Notes under the pieces: model-generated
Told to the model about the DNA's origin: nothing
Databases searched by the model: none
What the model saw: the letters and a program-made list of their open reading frames with translations, nothing else
Shown: positions 9,356 through 17,290 of the stretch, piece by piece
How the letters are laid out: the number at the start of each line of letters is the position of its first letter
How positions within the stretch are numbered: position 1 is the first letter of the stretch
Program-made: the position numbers and the translations under genes
Origin: Candidatus Woesearchaeota archaeon
Lineage (GTDB): Archaea > Nanobdellota > Nanobdellia > Woesearchaeales > DSVV01
Reading direction: 5' to 3'
DNA: 64,000 nt
NCBI GenBank assembly: GCA_016192995.1
Contig: JACPTB010000002.1
Span: 1-64,000, forward strand

Positions 9356-11065
9356 ATGGATAAATATCGTAAAGAAATCGAGGATCTTTTAGAGAAAGAG
9401 CTTAACAAAAAAGAGATTGTTCTTGAAATCCCTAAAGAGAGCAACCTTGGAGACTATGCTTTTCCTTGCTTTATATTAAGCAAAGAACTTAAAAAAAGTC
9501 CCATGATTATTGCGCAGGAATTAGTGCAAAAACTGACACCTTCTGAGCATATGCAGAAAATAACGGCAAATGGCCCTTATGTAAATTTTTTCATGAACAA
9601 AAAAAGCTTGGCGAAAACAGTAGTAAAGGAAATTTTCACAAAAAAAGAAGATTATGGAAAAGGAGAAGAGAAAAAAGAGCGTGTGATGATTGAGTTTAGC
9701 CAGGCAAACACTCACAAAGCATTCCATGTTGGTCATGTGAGAGGTACTTCTATTGGTGAGAGTTTAGTGCGAATATTACACCACTATGGCCATGAAGTGA
9801 TTAGAGTAAATTATCAAGGGGACACTGGTATGCATGTTGCAAAATGGCTGTGGTGTTATTTAAAATACCATCAGAACGATGCGTTTGATAAACATACCAA
9901 AGCAACATGGATAGCAAGTGTCTATGTTGATGCAGTAAAAAGATTATCTGAAAGCAAAGATGCTGCCAATAAAGAATTTGAACAAGAAGTGCTTGAAATA
10001 AATAAAAAACTTGACAATAAATCAGATAAAGAGCTTCTTAAACTCTGGAAAAAAACACGGGCATGGAGTTTAGAAGAATTTGAAAGAATCTATCAAGACC
10101 TTAACACGAGGTTTGACCATTATTTTTTTGAAGGCGAGATGGATGAGCCTGCAAAGAATATTGTTCATCGGATGATAGAAAAAGGCATTGCAAAAATAGA
10201 TGAAGGGGCAGCAATTATAAATCTTGAAAAATATAATCTAGGAATTTTTGTGCTTCTCAGAAAAGACGGCACTGCTCTTTACTCTTCAAAAGATCTTGCA
10301 TTGGCAGAAATTAAATTCAACAAATACAATATTGATAAAAGCATTTATGTTGTGGGAGCAGCGCAAACACTTCATTTAAAGCAGGCCTTTAAAACATTAG
10401 AAATAATGGGATTTAAGCAGGGAGAACTTTGCCGGCACGTTGCATTTGCTGAAGTAAGATTGCCATCTGGAAAAATGTCTTCCCGTACAGGAGAAAATAT
10501 TCTTTATGAAGACATGAAACAAATGGTGTTTGATTACACACGAGAAGAAACACTGAAACGGCATATTGATTGGGAGAAAGATAAGATCGAAAAGACAGTC
10601 AAGGCAATTAGCATTGCTGCAATAAAATTTGATATGCTTAATAGGGACAACAATAAAATGATAGTATTTGATGTCAAAACCGCTTGTGATTTTGAGGGCG
10701 AAACAGGTCCTTATCTACAATATGCTAATGCAAGGATTAACAGTGTGTTAAAAAAATACGGAAAAAAAGCAGCAGGAGATATAGACGTTGCATTATTCAA
10801 TGAACAAGAACAAAAATTAATCGTATTGCTAAGCAGATTTCCTCTTGCAGTCGAAGAAGCAAGCCTTCAATTAAAACCAAGTATCATATGCAGATATCTG
10901 CTGGATCTGTGCCAGTTATTTAATGAGTATTATCATCAAACACCTATTTTGAAAGCAGAACATGAAGCATTAGTAAAAGCAAGAACTTTATTGTGCTATA
11001 ATATAGGGACTGTTATCAAAAAGGGGCTCGATTTATTAGGAATAGAAACACCAGAAGAGATGTAA
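9356..11065 (+). CDS. argS: arginyl-tRNA synthetase
   Basis: The protein of 569 residues charges tRNA-Arg. The N-terminal Add-1 domain contains LEIPKESNLGDYAFPCF (residues 22-38), the class I HIGH motif appears as HVGH in the run NTHKAFHVGHVRG (about 114-126), and the KMSKS-type loop is KMSSR (about 375). The C-terminal DALR anticodon-binding domain begins at EGETGPYLQYANARI and ends LLGIETPEEM. A GTG eight codons upstream (9332) is open, but ATG 9356 gives the usual short N-terminus and sits about 28 bases after a TTTAAA box. It is followed by mnmH after 42 bases. Confidence 0.97.
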   Translation: MDKYRKEIEDLLEKELNKKEIVLEIPKESNLGDYAFPCFILSKELKKSPMIIAQELVQKLTPSEHMQKITANGPYVNFFMNKKSLAKTVVKEIFTKKEDYGKGEEKKERVMIEFSQANTHKAFHVGHVRGTSIGESLVRILHHYGHEVIRVNYQGDTGMHVAKWLWCYLKYHQNDAFDKHTKATWIASVYVDAVKRLSESKDAANKEFEQEVLEINKKLDNKSDKELLKLWKKTRAWSLEEFERIYQDLNTRFDHYFFEGEMDEPAKNIVHRMIEKGIAKIDEGAAIINLEKYNLGIFVLLRKDGTALYSSKDLALAEIKFNKYNIDKSIYVVGAAQTLHLKQAFKTLEIMGFKQGELCRHVAFAEVRLPSGKMSSRTGENILYEDMKQMVFDYTREETLKRHIDWEKDKIEKTVKAISIAAIKFDMLNRDNNKMIVFDVKTACDFEGETGPYLQYANARINSVLKKYGKKAAGDIDVALFNEQEQKLIVLLSRFPLAVEEASLQLKPSIICRYLLDLCQLFNEYYHQTPILKAEHEALVKARTLLCYNIGTVIKKGLDLLGIETPEEM

Positions 11066-11107
11066 TTCTGAAAGAGACTTTATAAATTAAAACAAGTTCT
11101 TACCAAT

Positions 11108-12121
11108 ATGGTTGAAAAGATAACTATCCAAAAATGTATTGATCAAAACTTTGTCTTTTTCGACACAAGAACGCCAAACGAGTTTGCCGAAGATCATATC
11201 CCAGGAGCCATAAGCTTGCCTTTATTTTCTAATGAAGAACGGGCGATAGTTGGAACGATATACAAGCAAGTGGGAAAAGAGCAGGCGATTGAAGAAGGAA
11301 TTAAATATTTTTCAGCAAAACTTGATACTTTTTTTAAAGAAGTTAAACAGTATAAACAACAAAAAATAGTGATCTATTGCTGGCGTGGAGGGATGCGTTC
11401 AAAAGCAGTTGCTAGTTTTCTTGAAAGCATTGGTTTTGATGTTTTTCAGCTTGAAGGAGGACATAAAGCATATAGAACTTATGTTCGAGAGCAACTGCCA
11501 AAAATAAGCCTCCCTAAAAACATCTTGGTGCTGTGGGGATTAACAGGTGTTGGAAAAACTGAATTATTAATCACGCTAAAAAAACAAGAGTATAATACTC
11601 TTGATCTTGAAGGATTAGCCCAGCATAGAAGTTCAATGTTTGGAGGCATTGGCTTAAAACCAAGAACGCAAAAGATGTTCGAATCATATTTATTTCAAGC
11701 ATTAAAAACCCTAGAAAATAAAAATTATGTTTTTACTGAAGGTGAGAGCAAGAAGATTGGGAATGTGCAGATACCTGATTTTTTAATGGAAAGTATAAAA
11801 AAAGGAATTAATATTCGCGTTAACGAGAATATTGAAAAAAGAGCAAAAAGAATAACAAAAGAATATTATCAAGACCCTGAGATGATTGAAGAAATTAAAA
11901 AGATAATTCCAAAAACAAAGCAAAAAGTCGGTAAACAACAGGTGCAAATGATGCTTAATGCGTTAGAACAAAAAGATTTTATAACAACCAATAAAATTCT
12001 TTTAGAATATTATTATGATCCATTATATAAATACACCATAGATGCCATTAAATATGAATCTATTATTACTAATGACATAGAAGGATTGAAAAAATTAAAA
12101 GAACTTGTAATAACAATATGA
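11108..12121 (+). CDS. mnmH: tRNA 2-selenouridine synthase
   Basis: The 337-residue protein matches MnmH/SelU, which geranylates and then selenates 2-thiouridine at the wobble position of tRNAs for Lys, Glu and Gln. The N-terminal rhodanese domain carries FDTRTPNEFAEDHIPGA (about 18-34) and the catalytic cysteine in YCWRGGMRSKA (about 90-100). The C-terminal P-loop NTPase domain starts WGLTGVGKTELL (about 142-153). The protein is full length, not split as in some methanogens. It overlaps the following helicase fragment by four bases. Selenophosphate synthetase (SelD) is not in the window. Confidence 0.9.
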   Translation: MVEKITIQKCIDQNFVFFDTRTPNEFAEDHIPGAISLPLFSNEERAIVGTIYKQVGKEQAIEEGIKYFSAKLDTFFKEVKQYKQQKIVIYCWRGGMRSKAVASFLESIGFDVFQLEGGHKAYRTYVREQLPKISLPKNILVLWGLTGVGKTELLITLKKQEYNTLDLEGLAQHRSSMFGGIGLKPRTQKMFESYLFQALKTLENKNYVFTEGESKKIGNVQIPDFLMESIKKGINIRVNENIEKRAKRITKEYYQDPEMIEEIKKIIPKTKQKVGKQQVQMMLNALEQKDFITTNKILLEYYYDPLYKYTIDAIKYESIITNDIEGLKKLKELVITI

Positions 12122-12780
12122 AATTAGAAAAATTAAAGGACAAAATCCCTGAAAAAGTATACGCCAAATTAGTAGAAAGAAAATTTAATGAGCTTTTGCC
12201 TTGCCAAGTCAAAGCAATACAACAGGGGCTTTTTGAAGACAAAAATCTATTGGTTTGTACACCAACTGGTTCAGGAAAAACCTTAGTTGCAGAATTGGGG
12301 ATTATTAATGCTATTTTCCATGATATTGGTAAAGCGATTTACATTGTGCCATTAAAATCATTAGCTTCTGAAAAATTCAAAGAATTTAAACAACGGTATC
12401 CAAACATTAAGATTGCGCTTTCCATTGGGGATATTGATAGTTCAGACAGTTATCTTAAAGAATATGATCTTATTTTATGCACCTCTGAAAAGTTAGATTC
12501 ATTAATAAGGCATCAAACACCTTGGTTAAAAGATATTAAAGTAGTAATCGTTGATGAAATACATTTGCTCCATGATCCAGAACGCGGACCAACACTTGAA
12601 ATTATGATTACTCTTTTGCGCCATGTATTAAAGAATATTCAGATCATAGGATTATCTGCCACTATTGGCAATCCAGACGAATTAGCAGCATGGCTTGATG
12701 CAGAACTGGTGATAGATACTTGGAGACCAGTAAGATTAGACAAAGGTATTTATTTAGAGGGGAACATTGAGTTTGTATAA
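12118..12780 (+). pseudogene. truncated Hel308/Ski2-like DNA helicase, N-terminal part
   Basis: The 220 residues cover only the first RecA domain of a superfamily 2 helicase: Q-like LPCQVKAIQQGLF, Walker A TPTGSGKT (48-55), motif Ia IVPLKSLASEKFKEF, motif Ib TSEKLDSLIR, Walker B DEIH (about 145-148) and motif III GLSATIGN. The match continues to RPVRLDKGIYLEG and then meets a stop. Hel308 proteins run to about 700 residues, so the second RecA domain, winged helix and ratchet are missing. The stop lies in the target duplication shared by both sides of the palindromic element at 12784, so it predates that insertion. A short standalone protein is possible but it could not unwind DNA. Confidence 0.8.
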
Positions 12781-12783
12781 ACA

Positions 12784-12936
12784 GTTCGTAATAAGTCCTC
12801 TTTGTTTTTAGTGCCAGTTCAGCTTTTGAAGAGTATTTCAATTGGATTTTTCTCTCTGGCACTCCGAAAAATCCCCAATCTCAATTTGAGAAGAGCTTCA
12901 CGAAAGAGGCACTAAAAACCCAGACTTATTACGAAC
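12784..12936 (-). mobile_element. 155-bp palindromic MITE-like element, copy A1 (reverse orientation)
   Basis: Terminal arms GTTCGTAATAAGTC (12784-12797) and GACTTATTACGAAC (12923-12936) are perfect inverted repeats. The element is flanked by a perfect 8-bp direct repeat TATAAACA at 12776-12783 and 12937-12944, exactly abutting the arms, which is the mark of transposition. Read on the minus strand it shows the family layout: GGTTTTTAGTGCC stem, GTGAAGCT / AGCTGAAC junction, and apical hairpin GGATTTTTC, loop GGAGTGCCAGAGA, GAAAAATCC. It has no open frame of its own and lies after the helicase fragment. Confidence 0.88.
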
Positions 12937-12979
12937 TATAAACAGAAAACTATAAAAAAGACTATAGCTCAAACAAAGC

Positions 12980-13492
12980 ATGACACAGAATTATAATCCA
13001 CTAGTATATGGATTAGTGCTTATGGTGATTGCATTAAGCGCAATATTCCTTTTAGGCAATAACTTAACAAAAGTAACCTTAGTAACCTTTGAAGTTGATG
13101 AGATTGGAGGCTTTAGTGACAAAGGTTTTACGATGAATGGCACAGTTACTTTAAAAAACCCGAGCAGAATAAGTGTCTCTATTGATAGTATCAACTACGA
13201 CATTAGCCTGAAAGAAACAGGTGATATACTCAGCTCAGGAGTTATACCAAGCTTTGTTTTGGAAAAGAACGCGGTAACTACTGTTCCTTTCCAGCAAAAT
13301 GTTGGTTGGAATATTGGCTTAAAACAGGCATTTTCTTTAAGTAGAAAAGAAAAAGTTGAAGTACGCATCAATGGCATGATTAATATTAATGTTCCTGGTG
13401 AAAATTCGTATCAAATACCTTTTGAAAAGACAATTGATATTAAAGAAAAAGTCAAGGAAATTCTCAAAGATAAATTAAGCTTCTGGAATTAA
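12980..13492 (+). CDS. LEA14/WHy-domain membrane-anchored protein
   Basis: The 170-residue protein has one N-terminal membrane span (LVYGLVLMVIALSAIFLLG, about residues 8-26) followed by a single LEA-2/WHy (water stress and hypersensitive response) beta-sandwich. Typical features are GTVTLKNPSRISVSIDSINYD, in which a hydrophobic strand is followed by an Asn-Pro turn, and the regular strand pattern up to EVRINGMINI. Such proteins are common in archaea with unknown function, perhaps in envelope or stress tolerance. It is followed by acylphosphatase after 35 bases on the same strand. Confidence 0.75.
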   Translation: MTQNYNPLVYGLVLMVIALSAIFLLGNNLTKVTLVTFEVDEIGGFSDKGFTMNGTVTLKNPSRISVSIDSINYDISLKETGDILSSGVIPSFVLEKNAVTTVPFQQNVGWNIGLKQAFSLSRKEKVEVRINGMININVPGENSYQIPFEKTIDIKEKVKEILKDKLSFWN

Positions 13493-13527
13493 TAAAATAT
13501 AAGAAGAAGAAGAGTAAACAGTAATAT

Positions 13528-13800
13528 ATGATAAGACATAACCAGATCATTGTTCACGGAAGAGTACAAGGTGTTTTCTATAGAAGACATACCTTGCAAA
13601 AAGCAATAGAATTAGGAATAAAAGGTTTTGTGCAAAACAAAGATGATGGAGCAGTGTATATCGAAGCAGAAGGAACAATTGACCAATTAAAAAAATTAAT
13701 AGAGTGGTGCAAACAAGGTCCTGATGCTGCTAAAGTAGATAAGATTGAAGTTAAAGAAGATAGTATCAAACAATACCATGATTTTATTATCAAGTATTAA
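13528..13800 (+). CDS. acyP: acylphosphatase
   Basis: The 90-residue enzyme hydrolyses acyl phosphates. It has the family pattern VHGRVQGVFYRR (residues 8-19), in which the arginine after Tyr binds the phosphate, and GFVQNKDDGAVYIEAEG (about 32-48), where the Asn before Lys-Asp-Asp-Gly is the catalytic asparagine. The usual GFR is replaced by FYR as in many archaeal members. Length is normal. It is probably cotranscribed with the LEA14-like gene upstream. Confidence 0.92.
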   Translation: MIRHNQIIVHGRVQGVFYRRHTLQKAIELGIKGFVQNKDDGAVYIEAEGTIDQLKKLIEWCKQGPDAAKVDKIEVKEDSIKQYHDFIIKY

Positions 13801-13802
13801 GG

Positions 13803-14423
13803 TTAAGGATGCTGTTGAGAAACAAACTTATCAATAGCTTGTGGAATTGCAGTTCTAAGAATGTCAATATAATCTCTCCCTACACGGTTAATTGATTGTT
13901 CTTCTAAATTAGGTAATGGTCTTATCCCAAGTAAATAATCTGGAAGTGAAACAATTTTTGGATGACTATTTGCACCATTATAAAGTTGTTCTGCGCGTAG
14001 AACATGCTCTTCTCTCAAACCTAAAACAAGTGCAACGCCATCTCGCACTTCAGTTTGTTTAGGTGTAAAAGATAGGGGTGAATTTAATATCCGATGAAAT
14101 TCTAAACGATGAGTAATATTAATTCCAAGCAATGTTTGATGTTGTTCTTTTGCACGCTGATTAATATCAGTTCTATAATCCAGATCACTATCATATCTCT
14201 CTCGGTCTGGTTTTAGTACTTGAGAGAAAACTCTTGCATGATCAAAAATATAACAAACAAGATCATAATTCCAAGCATCATCTGGAATTTCTATCAATAA
14301 ACCTGAAGAAGCCAAGGTTACTTTATCTCCTAAATGTTGATCTCGAATATGAACATCTCCAATACACTGTGCAACTTCAGCGCCAGTATGAAAATCTGAG
14401 ACAATTTCTATAAGTTTTGACAT
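13803..14423 (-). CDS. hypothetical protein
   Basis: The product of about 206 residues is not recognised. ATG 14423 is chosen over an upstream start at 14456 because GGTGGTG, a Shine-Dalgarno-like sequence, lies directly before it. The protein is soluble by composition, with no signal peptide or membrane span, and has a central stretch IGDVHIRDQHLGDKVTLASSG and a C-terminal helix-rich part. It is convergent with acylphosphatase, two bases from its stop. The style of composition resembles the other lineage-specific proteins in this window, such as those at 8.6 and 40.0 kb. Confidence 0.55.
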   Translation of the reverse strand: MSKLIEIVSDFHTGAEVAQCIGDVHIRDQHLGDKVTLASSGLLIEIPDDAWNYDLVCYIFDHARVFSQVLKPDRERYDSDLDYRTDINQRAKEQHQTLLGINITHRLEFHRILNSPLSFTPKQTEVRDGVALVLGLREEHVLRAEQLYNGANSHPKIVSLPDYLLGIRPLPNLEEQSINRVGRDYIDILRTAIPQAIDKFVSQQHP

Positions 14424-14524
14424 CACCACCAACTCGCTACTTACAAGGAAATGCATACGGATTTATAAATACTTATGGAATATTTTTAAATAGAGTAGTA
14501 GTATAACGTAGTATCGCATAATAC

Positions 14525-14980
14525 CTACGCTGTTATTTCTGATTTATCAAGGGTTAACAAAGTAGATAAAAAGGCTTCAACAACATCTAAAGCTTGACTA
14601 TCAATAGGCGCCATTTTCAAATGACGAGCTTCTGACAAAGAAAACAACCCTAACCCATCTCCTTCGTGTACATGAAATTGGCTGAGATCGCCTGAAATAG
14701 GAGTAACAAAGATTTCATAAGTAATATACCATAATTCCAAATCTTTGATATGTTTCATAATTTTATTAATCCCGCCAAGATATGGTAAATTTTGAACATC
14801 AAAATCTAATTCTTCTTTTAACTCTCTTCGAGCAGCTTGCTCTTTAGTTTCTCCTGGATCTATGCCACCACCCCAAAATGACCATTCTTCGCCCCATTTG
14901 CTAATAGAATGACGTTTTTGAAGAAGAACCTTGCCTTCTTTAGTGTAAGGTACAATAATAGCAATAGTCCGTGTTTTCAT
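14525..14980 (-). CDS. NUDIX hydrolase
   Basis: The 151-residue protein has a complete NUDIX box from the Gly of GGIDPGETKEQA to RELKEELDF (about residues 38-60), with metal-binding glutamates in REL-KEE. The glycine near the end of the box is an aspartate (ELDF), a variant seen in some members. These enzymes hydrolyse nucleoside diphosphates linked to a moiety X; the substrate cannot be told here. A flanking WSFWGGGID run suggests a dNTP or ADP-ribose type pyrophosphatase. It is transcribed divergently from the nucleotidyltransferase gene at 15088. Confidence 0.88.
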   Translation of the reverse strand: MKTRTIAIIVPYTKEGKVLLQKRHSISKWGEEWSFWGGGIDPGETKEQAARRELKEELDFDVQNLPYLGGINKIMKHIKDLELWYITYEIFVTPISGDLSQFHVHEGDGLGLFSLSEARHLKMAPIDSQALDVVEAFLSTLLTLDKSEITA

Positions 14981-15062
14981 AGATCATTATTACAATAAAT
15001 AATATATGAATTTATGGTATATATAGTATATTCAAATTGGTGAGAAAACACAATATTTATAA

Positions 15063-15087
15063 AATAGTTCCCATTACAGGAACTATT
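15063..15087. promoter_or_regulatory. operator-like palindrome before the MNT-type gene
   Basis: AATAGTTCC (15063-15071) and GGAACTATT (15079-15087) form a perfect 9-bp inverted repeat with a 7-base spacer, ending at the base before ATG 15088. A TATA-like ATATTTATAAAAT lies at 15053-15065 and partly overlaps the left arm. Because the encoded protein has an N-terminal winged helix, autorepression at this site is the simplest reading. Confidence 0.6.
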
Positions 15088-15636
15088 ATGGAAAGTAAGG
15101 AAAAGAAATTATTACAATTATTTTTTGAAGAACCAACAAGAGAATGGCATTTTGAAGAGATATTGAGAGAAGCTGAAATAACTCGAAGCAAAGCAGACAG
15201 ATGGCTCAAACAATTCATAAAAGAAGGATTGATTAAAAGGATAAAAGAAAAAAGAAAAATGCCTTATTACATGAGTGATTATGAAGCTTCAGCATATAAA
15301 AATAGGAAAAAATTATTTGCATTAGATATATTATATCAAAGTGGACTTTTAAATCACCTTAGTTCATTAAAAAAAGCAGAGACTATTATTATTTTTGGGA
15401 GTTTTGCACGTTCAGACTGGTATAAAAATAGTGATCTGGATATTTTTATTTATGGAAATGCAGATGGTTTGAAGATAGCAGATTATGAATTAAAACTACA
15501 TCATGAGATACAACTATTTATCTGTCAAACGAAAAAAGAACTAATTAAATTAGGCATCGGCTTAGTAAAAAATATTATTAAAGGAAATATCATTAAAGGA
15601 AATATTGACTTTGTAAAGGTGAATATAAATGCCTGA
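15088..15636 (+). CDS. winged-helix plus minimal nucleotidyltransferase (MNT-type antitoxin-like)
   Basis: The 182-residue protein joins an N-terminal winged helix (about residues 5-65, with ILREAEITRSKADRWLKQFIKEGLI) to a minimal nucleotidyltransferase domain whose signature is IIIFGSFARSDWYKNSDLDIFIYG (G-S-x10-D-x-D). MNT proteins usually pair with HEPN toxins and AMPylate them. No HEPN gene follows; only a 31-codon frame does. The frame is open to 15037, but ATG 15088 follows the operator-like palindrome and TATA box. The wHTH-NTase fusion resembles the gene at 45975 that does have a HEPN partner. Confidence 0.75.
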   Translation: MESKEKKLLQLFFEEPTREWHFEEILREAEITRSKADRWLKQFIKEGLIKRIKEKRKMPYYMSDYEASAYKNRKKLFALDILYQSGLLNHLSSLKKAETIIIFGSFARSDWYKNSDLDIFIYGNADGLKIADYELKLHHEIQLFICQTKKELIKLGIGLVKNIIKGNIIKGNIDFVKVNINA

Positions 15637-15724
15637 GTACTTAACGCAAAAAGAAGCATTTCTAAAATGTAAAAAAGAAGGAAAATTTATGGTAATAGAA
15701 GAGATTAAAAAAAGATTAAAATAA
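15629..15724 (+). CDS. 31-residue hypothetical ORF coupled to the MNT gene
   Basis: ATG 15629 overlaps the end of the nucleotidyltransferase gene by eight bases and opens a 31-codon frame starting MPEYLTQKEAFLKCKKEG and ending in a lysine-rich helix. It is in the position of a toxin or partner gene, but is far too short for HEPN. It may be a real small protein, a truncated partner, or chance. No homology is recognised. Confidence 0.35.
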   Translation: MPEYLTQKEAFLKCKKEGKFMVIEEIKKRLK

Positions 15725-15734
15725 AAAATAATTT

Positions 15735-16847
15735 CTAATCAGTTTTCCTAACCAGTTCTACTATCGCTTCACTATGCGGTGTTTGAGGAAATAAATCAAA
15801 CAGTGCTGCGCTTTTAAGCTGGTATTTTTTAAATTTTTTAACATCTTTTCCAAGCTGCTCAATATTACAAGAAACATAGATAATCACTTCTGGTTCGAGA
15901 TTCTTAAGTAGTTCAATAGTTTTCTCACTCATACCTGAACGAGGAGGATCTGTTATAACAAATAATGGTTGTTGGAGATTTAATCGTTTAATATGTTGCG
16001 CGTCTAAGACAAATGCTTGTACATTTTTAACCTCGTTATTAACAATATTTTGATTTGCAGCATCAATGCATTCTTTAACGCTTTCAATCATAGTAACCGT
16101 CTTAAACAGCCCAGCATTAATAATCCCAAAGGTGCCAACACCTGCGTAAAGATCAAGAAGATGTTTGTGAGCAGGTTTATAAGATTTTAAAATAGCATGA
16201 ACGTGCTGGTGCATTTTTTCTGCCATCCTGAAATTGTTTTGGAAAAATCCTTGCACTGAGTAAAGAAATTTTTTTCCTAAGTACGTTTCCTCAAGCATAT
16301 CCTTGCCTTTGACAACAAAAAAATCAGATGAAATACTGACATCACTTTCAGGATTCGCATAGGTAATGATAATATTATTCGCTATTATTTTTGCAGCAAA
16401 CGCTTTAATCTTTTCATGAGCTTCTGCTATTTTTGTTGATTTTTCGTTGAGAACAAATGAAATAGATGAATCATACTCAGGAGTTCTAATCACCGCATAT
16501 CTATACGTCCCAGTATGTTTATGGAGATCAAAACTATCAACACCTTTGAAGAAATCTCTGATTTCATTCAATAATTGATTTAATTTGCTATTTGATATTA
16601 CACATTGTTGTATGTCAACAATGCTATACCATTTTCCTTTTTCTCTAAAGCCTAATCCATGAGGATGAAAGATGAGATCCATACGATTGCGATAATAATA
16701 GGGTTGATCATCAACTACCGTAATATCAGAAAAATCAATGCTTCTTGCTAATTGATTTTTTTTATTGATGATTTGTGTTTCATATTCAATATGCTGGCTT
16801 GTACAGCCACCGCATTTACCAAAGTATTGACAGAGTGGAGATGACAT
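15735..16847 (-). CDS. RNA (uracil-C5)-methyltransferase, TrmA/RlmD family
   Basis: This 370-residue enzyme puts a methyl group on C5 of a uridine, in archaea often U54 of tRNA or a 23S rRNA site. Cysteines at 6, 12 and 15 (CQYFGKCGGCTSQH) and one near residue 89 (VDIQQCVIS) form the [4Fe-4S] site. The SAM motif is LLDLYAGVGTFGI, the next motif is TDPPRSGM, and the catalytic cysteine is in YVSCNIEQL. It lacks an N-terminal TRAM domain, as in the shorter archaeal members. RNA target is not determined by sequence. Confidence 0.9.
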   Translation of the reverse strand: MSSPLCQYFGKCGGCTSQHIEYETQIINKKNQLARSIDFSDITVVDDQPYYYRNRMDLIFHPHGLGFREKGKWYSIVDIQQCVISNSKLNQLLNEIRDFFKGVDSFDLHKHTGTYRYAVIRTPEYDSSISFVLNEKSTKIAEAHEKIKAFAAKIIANNIIITYANPESDVSISSDFFVVKGKDMLEETYLGKKFLYSVQGFFQNNFRMAEKMHQHVHAILKSYKPAHKHLLDLYAGVGTFGIINAGLFKTVTMIESVKECIDAANQNIVNNEVKNVQAFVLDAQHIKRLNLQQPLFVITDPPRSGMSEKTIELLKNLEPEVIIYVSCNIEQLGKDVKKFKKYQLKSAALFDLFPQTPHSEAIVELVRKTD

Positions 16848-16891
16848 AATATTGAAAAATAAGTAAGGATTAATAAAGCTAACTTTATTTT

Positions 16892-17279
16892 GTATGTATT
16901 AAGTATGGGGTTTTAGTGCCTACATTCTTAGTTCTGTCCTGAATGTATTGCGCAGCAATATACCATCAAAGAAAGTCAAATGTTATCAAACACTTTCTTT
17001 GATCAGTAAAGTTTTTGGTGCCATGCTGGTGATTATCCTTCAAATTAATACGTGGGAAAAAAGGAAGTTCCAGTGGGAATTTTTTCTTTGTTACACACAA
17101 ACGGGATAATCACGGCACCAAAACCGAGGCTATGCCGAGATTCAGGACAGAACTCCTTTTTGTGAAGCTCTTCTTAAATTTATATTGGGGATTTTTCGGA
17201 GTGCCAGAGAGAAAAATCCAATTGATATACACTTCAGAAGCTGAACCGGCACTAAAACCGAAGAAGACTTAATACGTAC
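16892..17279 (+). mobile_element. palindromic MITE-like element, copy A2, interrupted by a second element
   Basis: The outer arms are GTATGTATTAAGT (16892-16904) and ACTTAATACGTAC (17267-17279), one mismatch in 13. Next inside are GGTTTTAGTGCC and GGCACTAAAACC. The rest of the left arm resumes only after 17155 with TTTTTGTGAAGCT, because 16930-17154 is a different structured element. Without that insert the copy would be about 160 bp like the others. The apical hairpin is GGATTTTTC, loop GGAGTGCCAGAGA, GAAAAATCC. Flanks TTTATTTT (16884-16891) and TTTAGTTT (17280-17287) match at 7 of 8 positions, a probable aged target duplication. Confidence 0.82.
16930..17154 (+). mobile_element. 225-bp structured element B nested in copy A2
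   Basis: Perfect 15-bp terminal inverted repeats AGTTCTGTCCTGAAT (16930-16944) and ATTCAGGACAGAACT (17140-17154) bound this non-coding segment. Inside are a small hairpin ATTGC/GCAAT, a 12-bp hairpin ATCAAAGAAAGT (16965-16976) with ACTTTCTTTGAT (16992-17003), paired arms TTTTGGTGCC (17013-17022) with GGCACCAAAA (17114-17123), then GTGATTATCC (17029-17038) with GGATAATCAC (17104-17113), and an apical hairpin around GGAAGTTCCAGTGGGAA. It shares the apical GTTCCAG core and inner-stem placement with family A but is longer and carries side hairpins. Target duplication is unclear. Confidence 0.75.
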
Positions 17280-17290
17280 TTTAGTTTAAG

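Noticed and set aside
12662-12862. Open frame on the minus strand across the helicase end
   Set aside because: It runs through the helicase antisense strand and half of palindromic element A1, so it is a chance frame.
16930-17154. Element B as a group II intron or IS605-type guide RNA
   Set aside because: It is too short for an intron, has symmetric terminal inverted repeats, and no transposase, TnpB or reverse transcriptase lies nearby.
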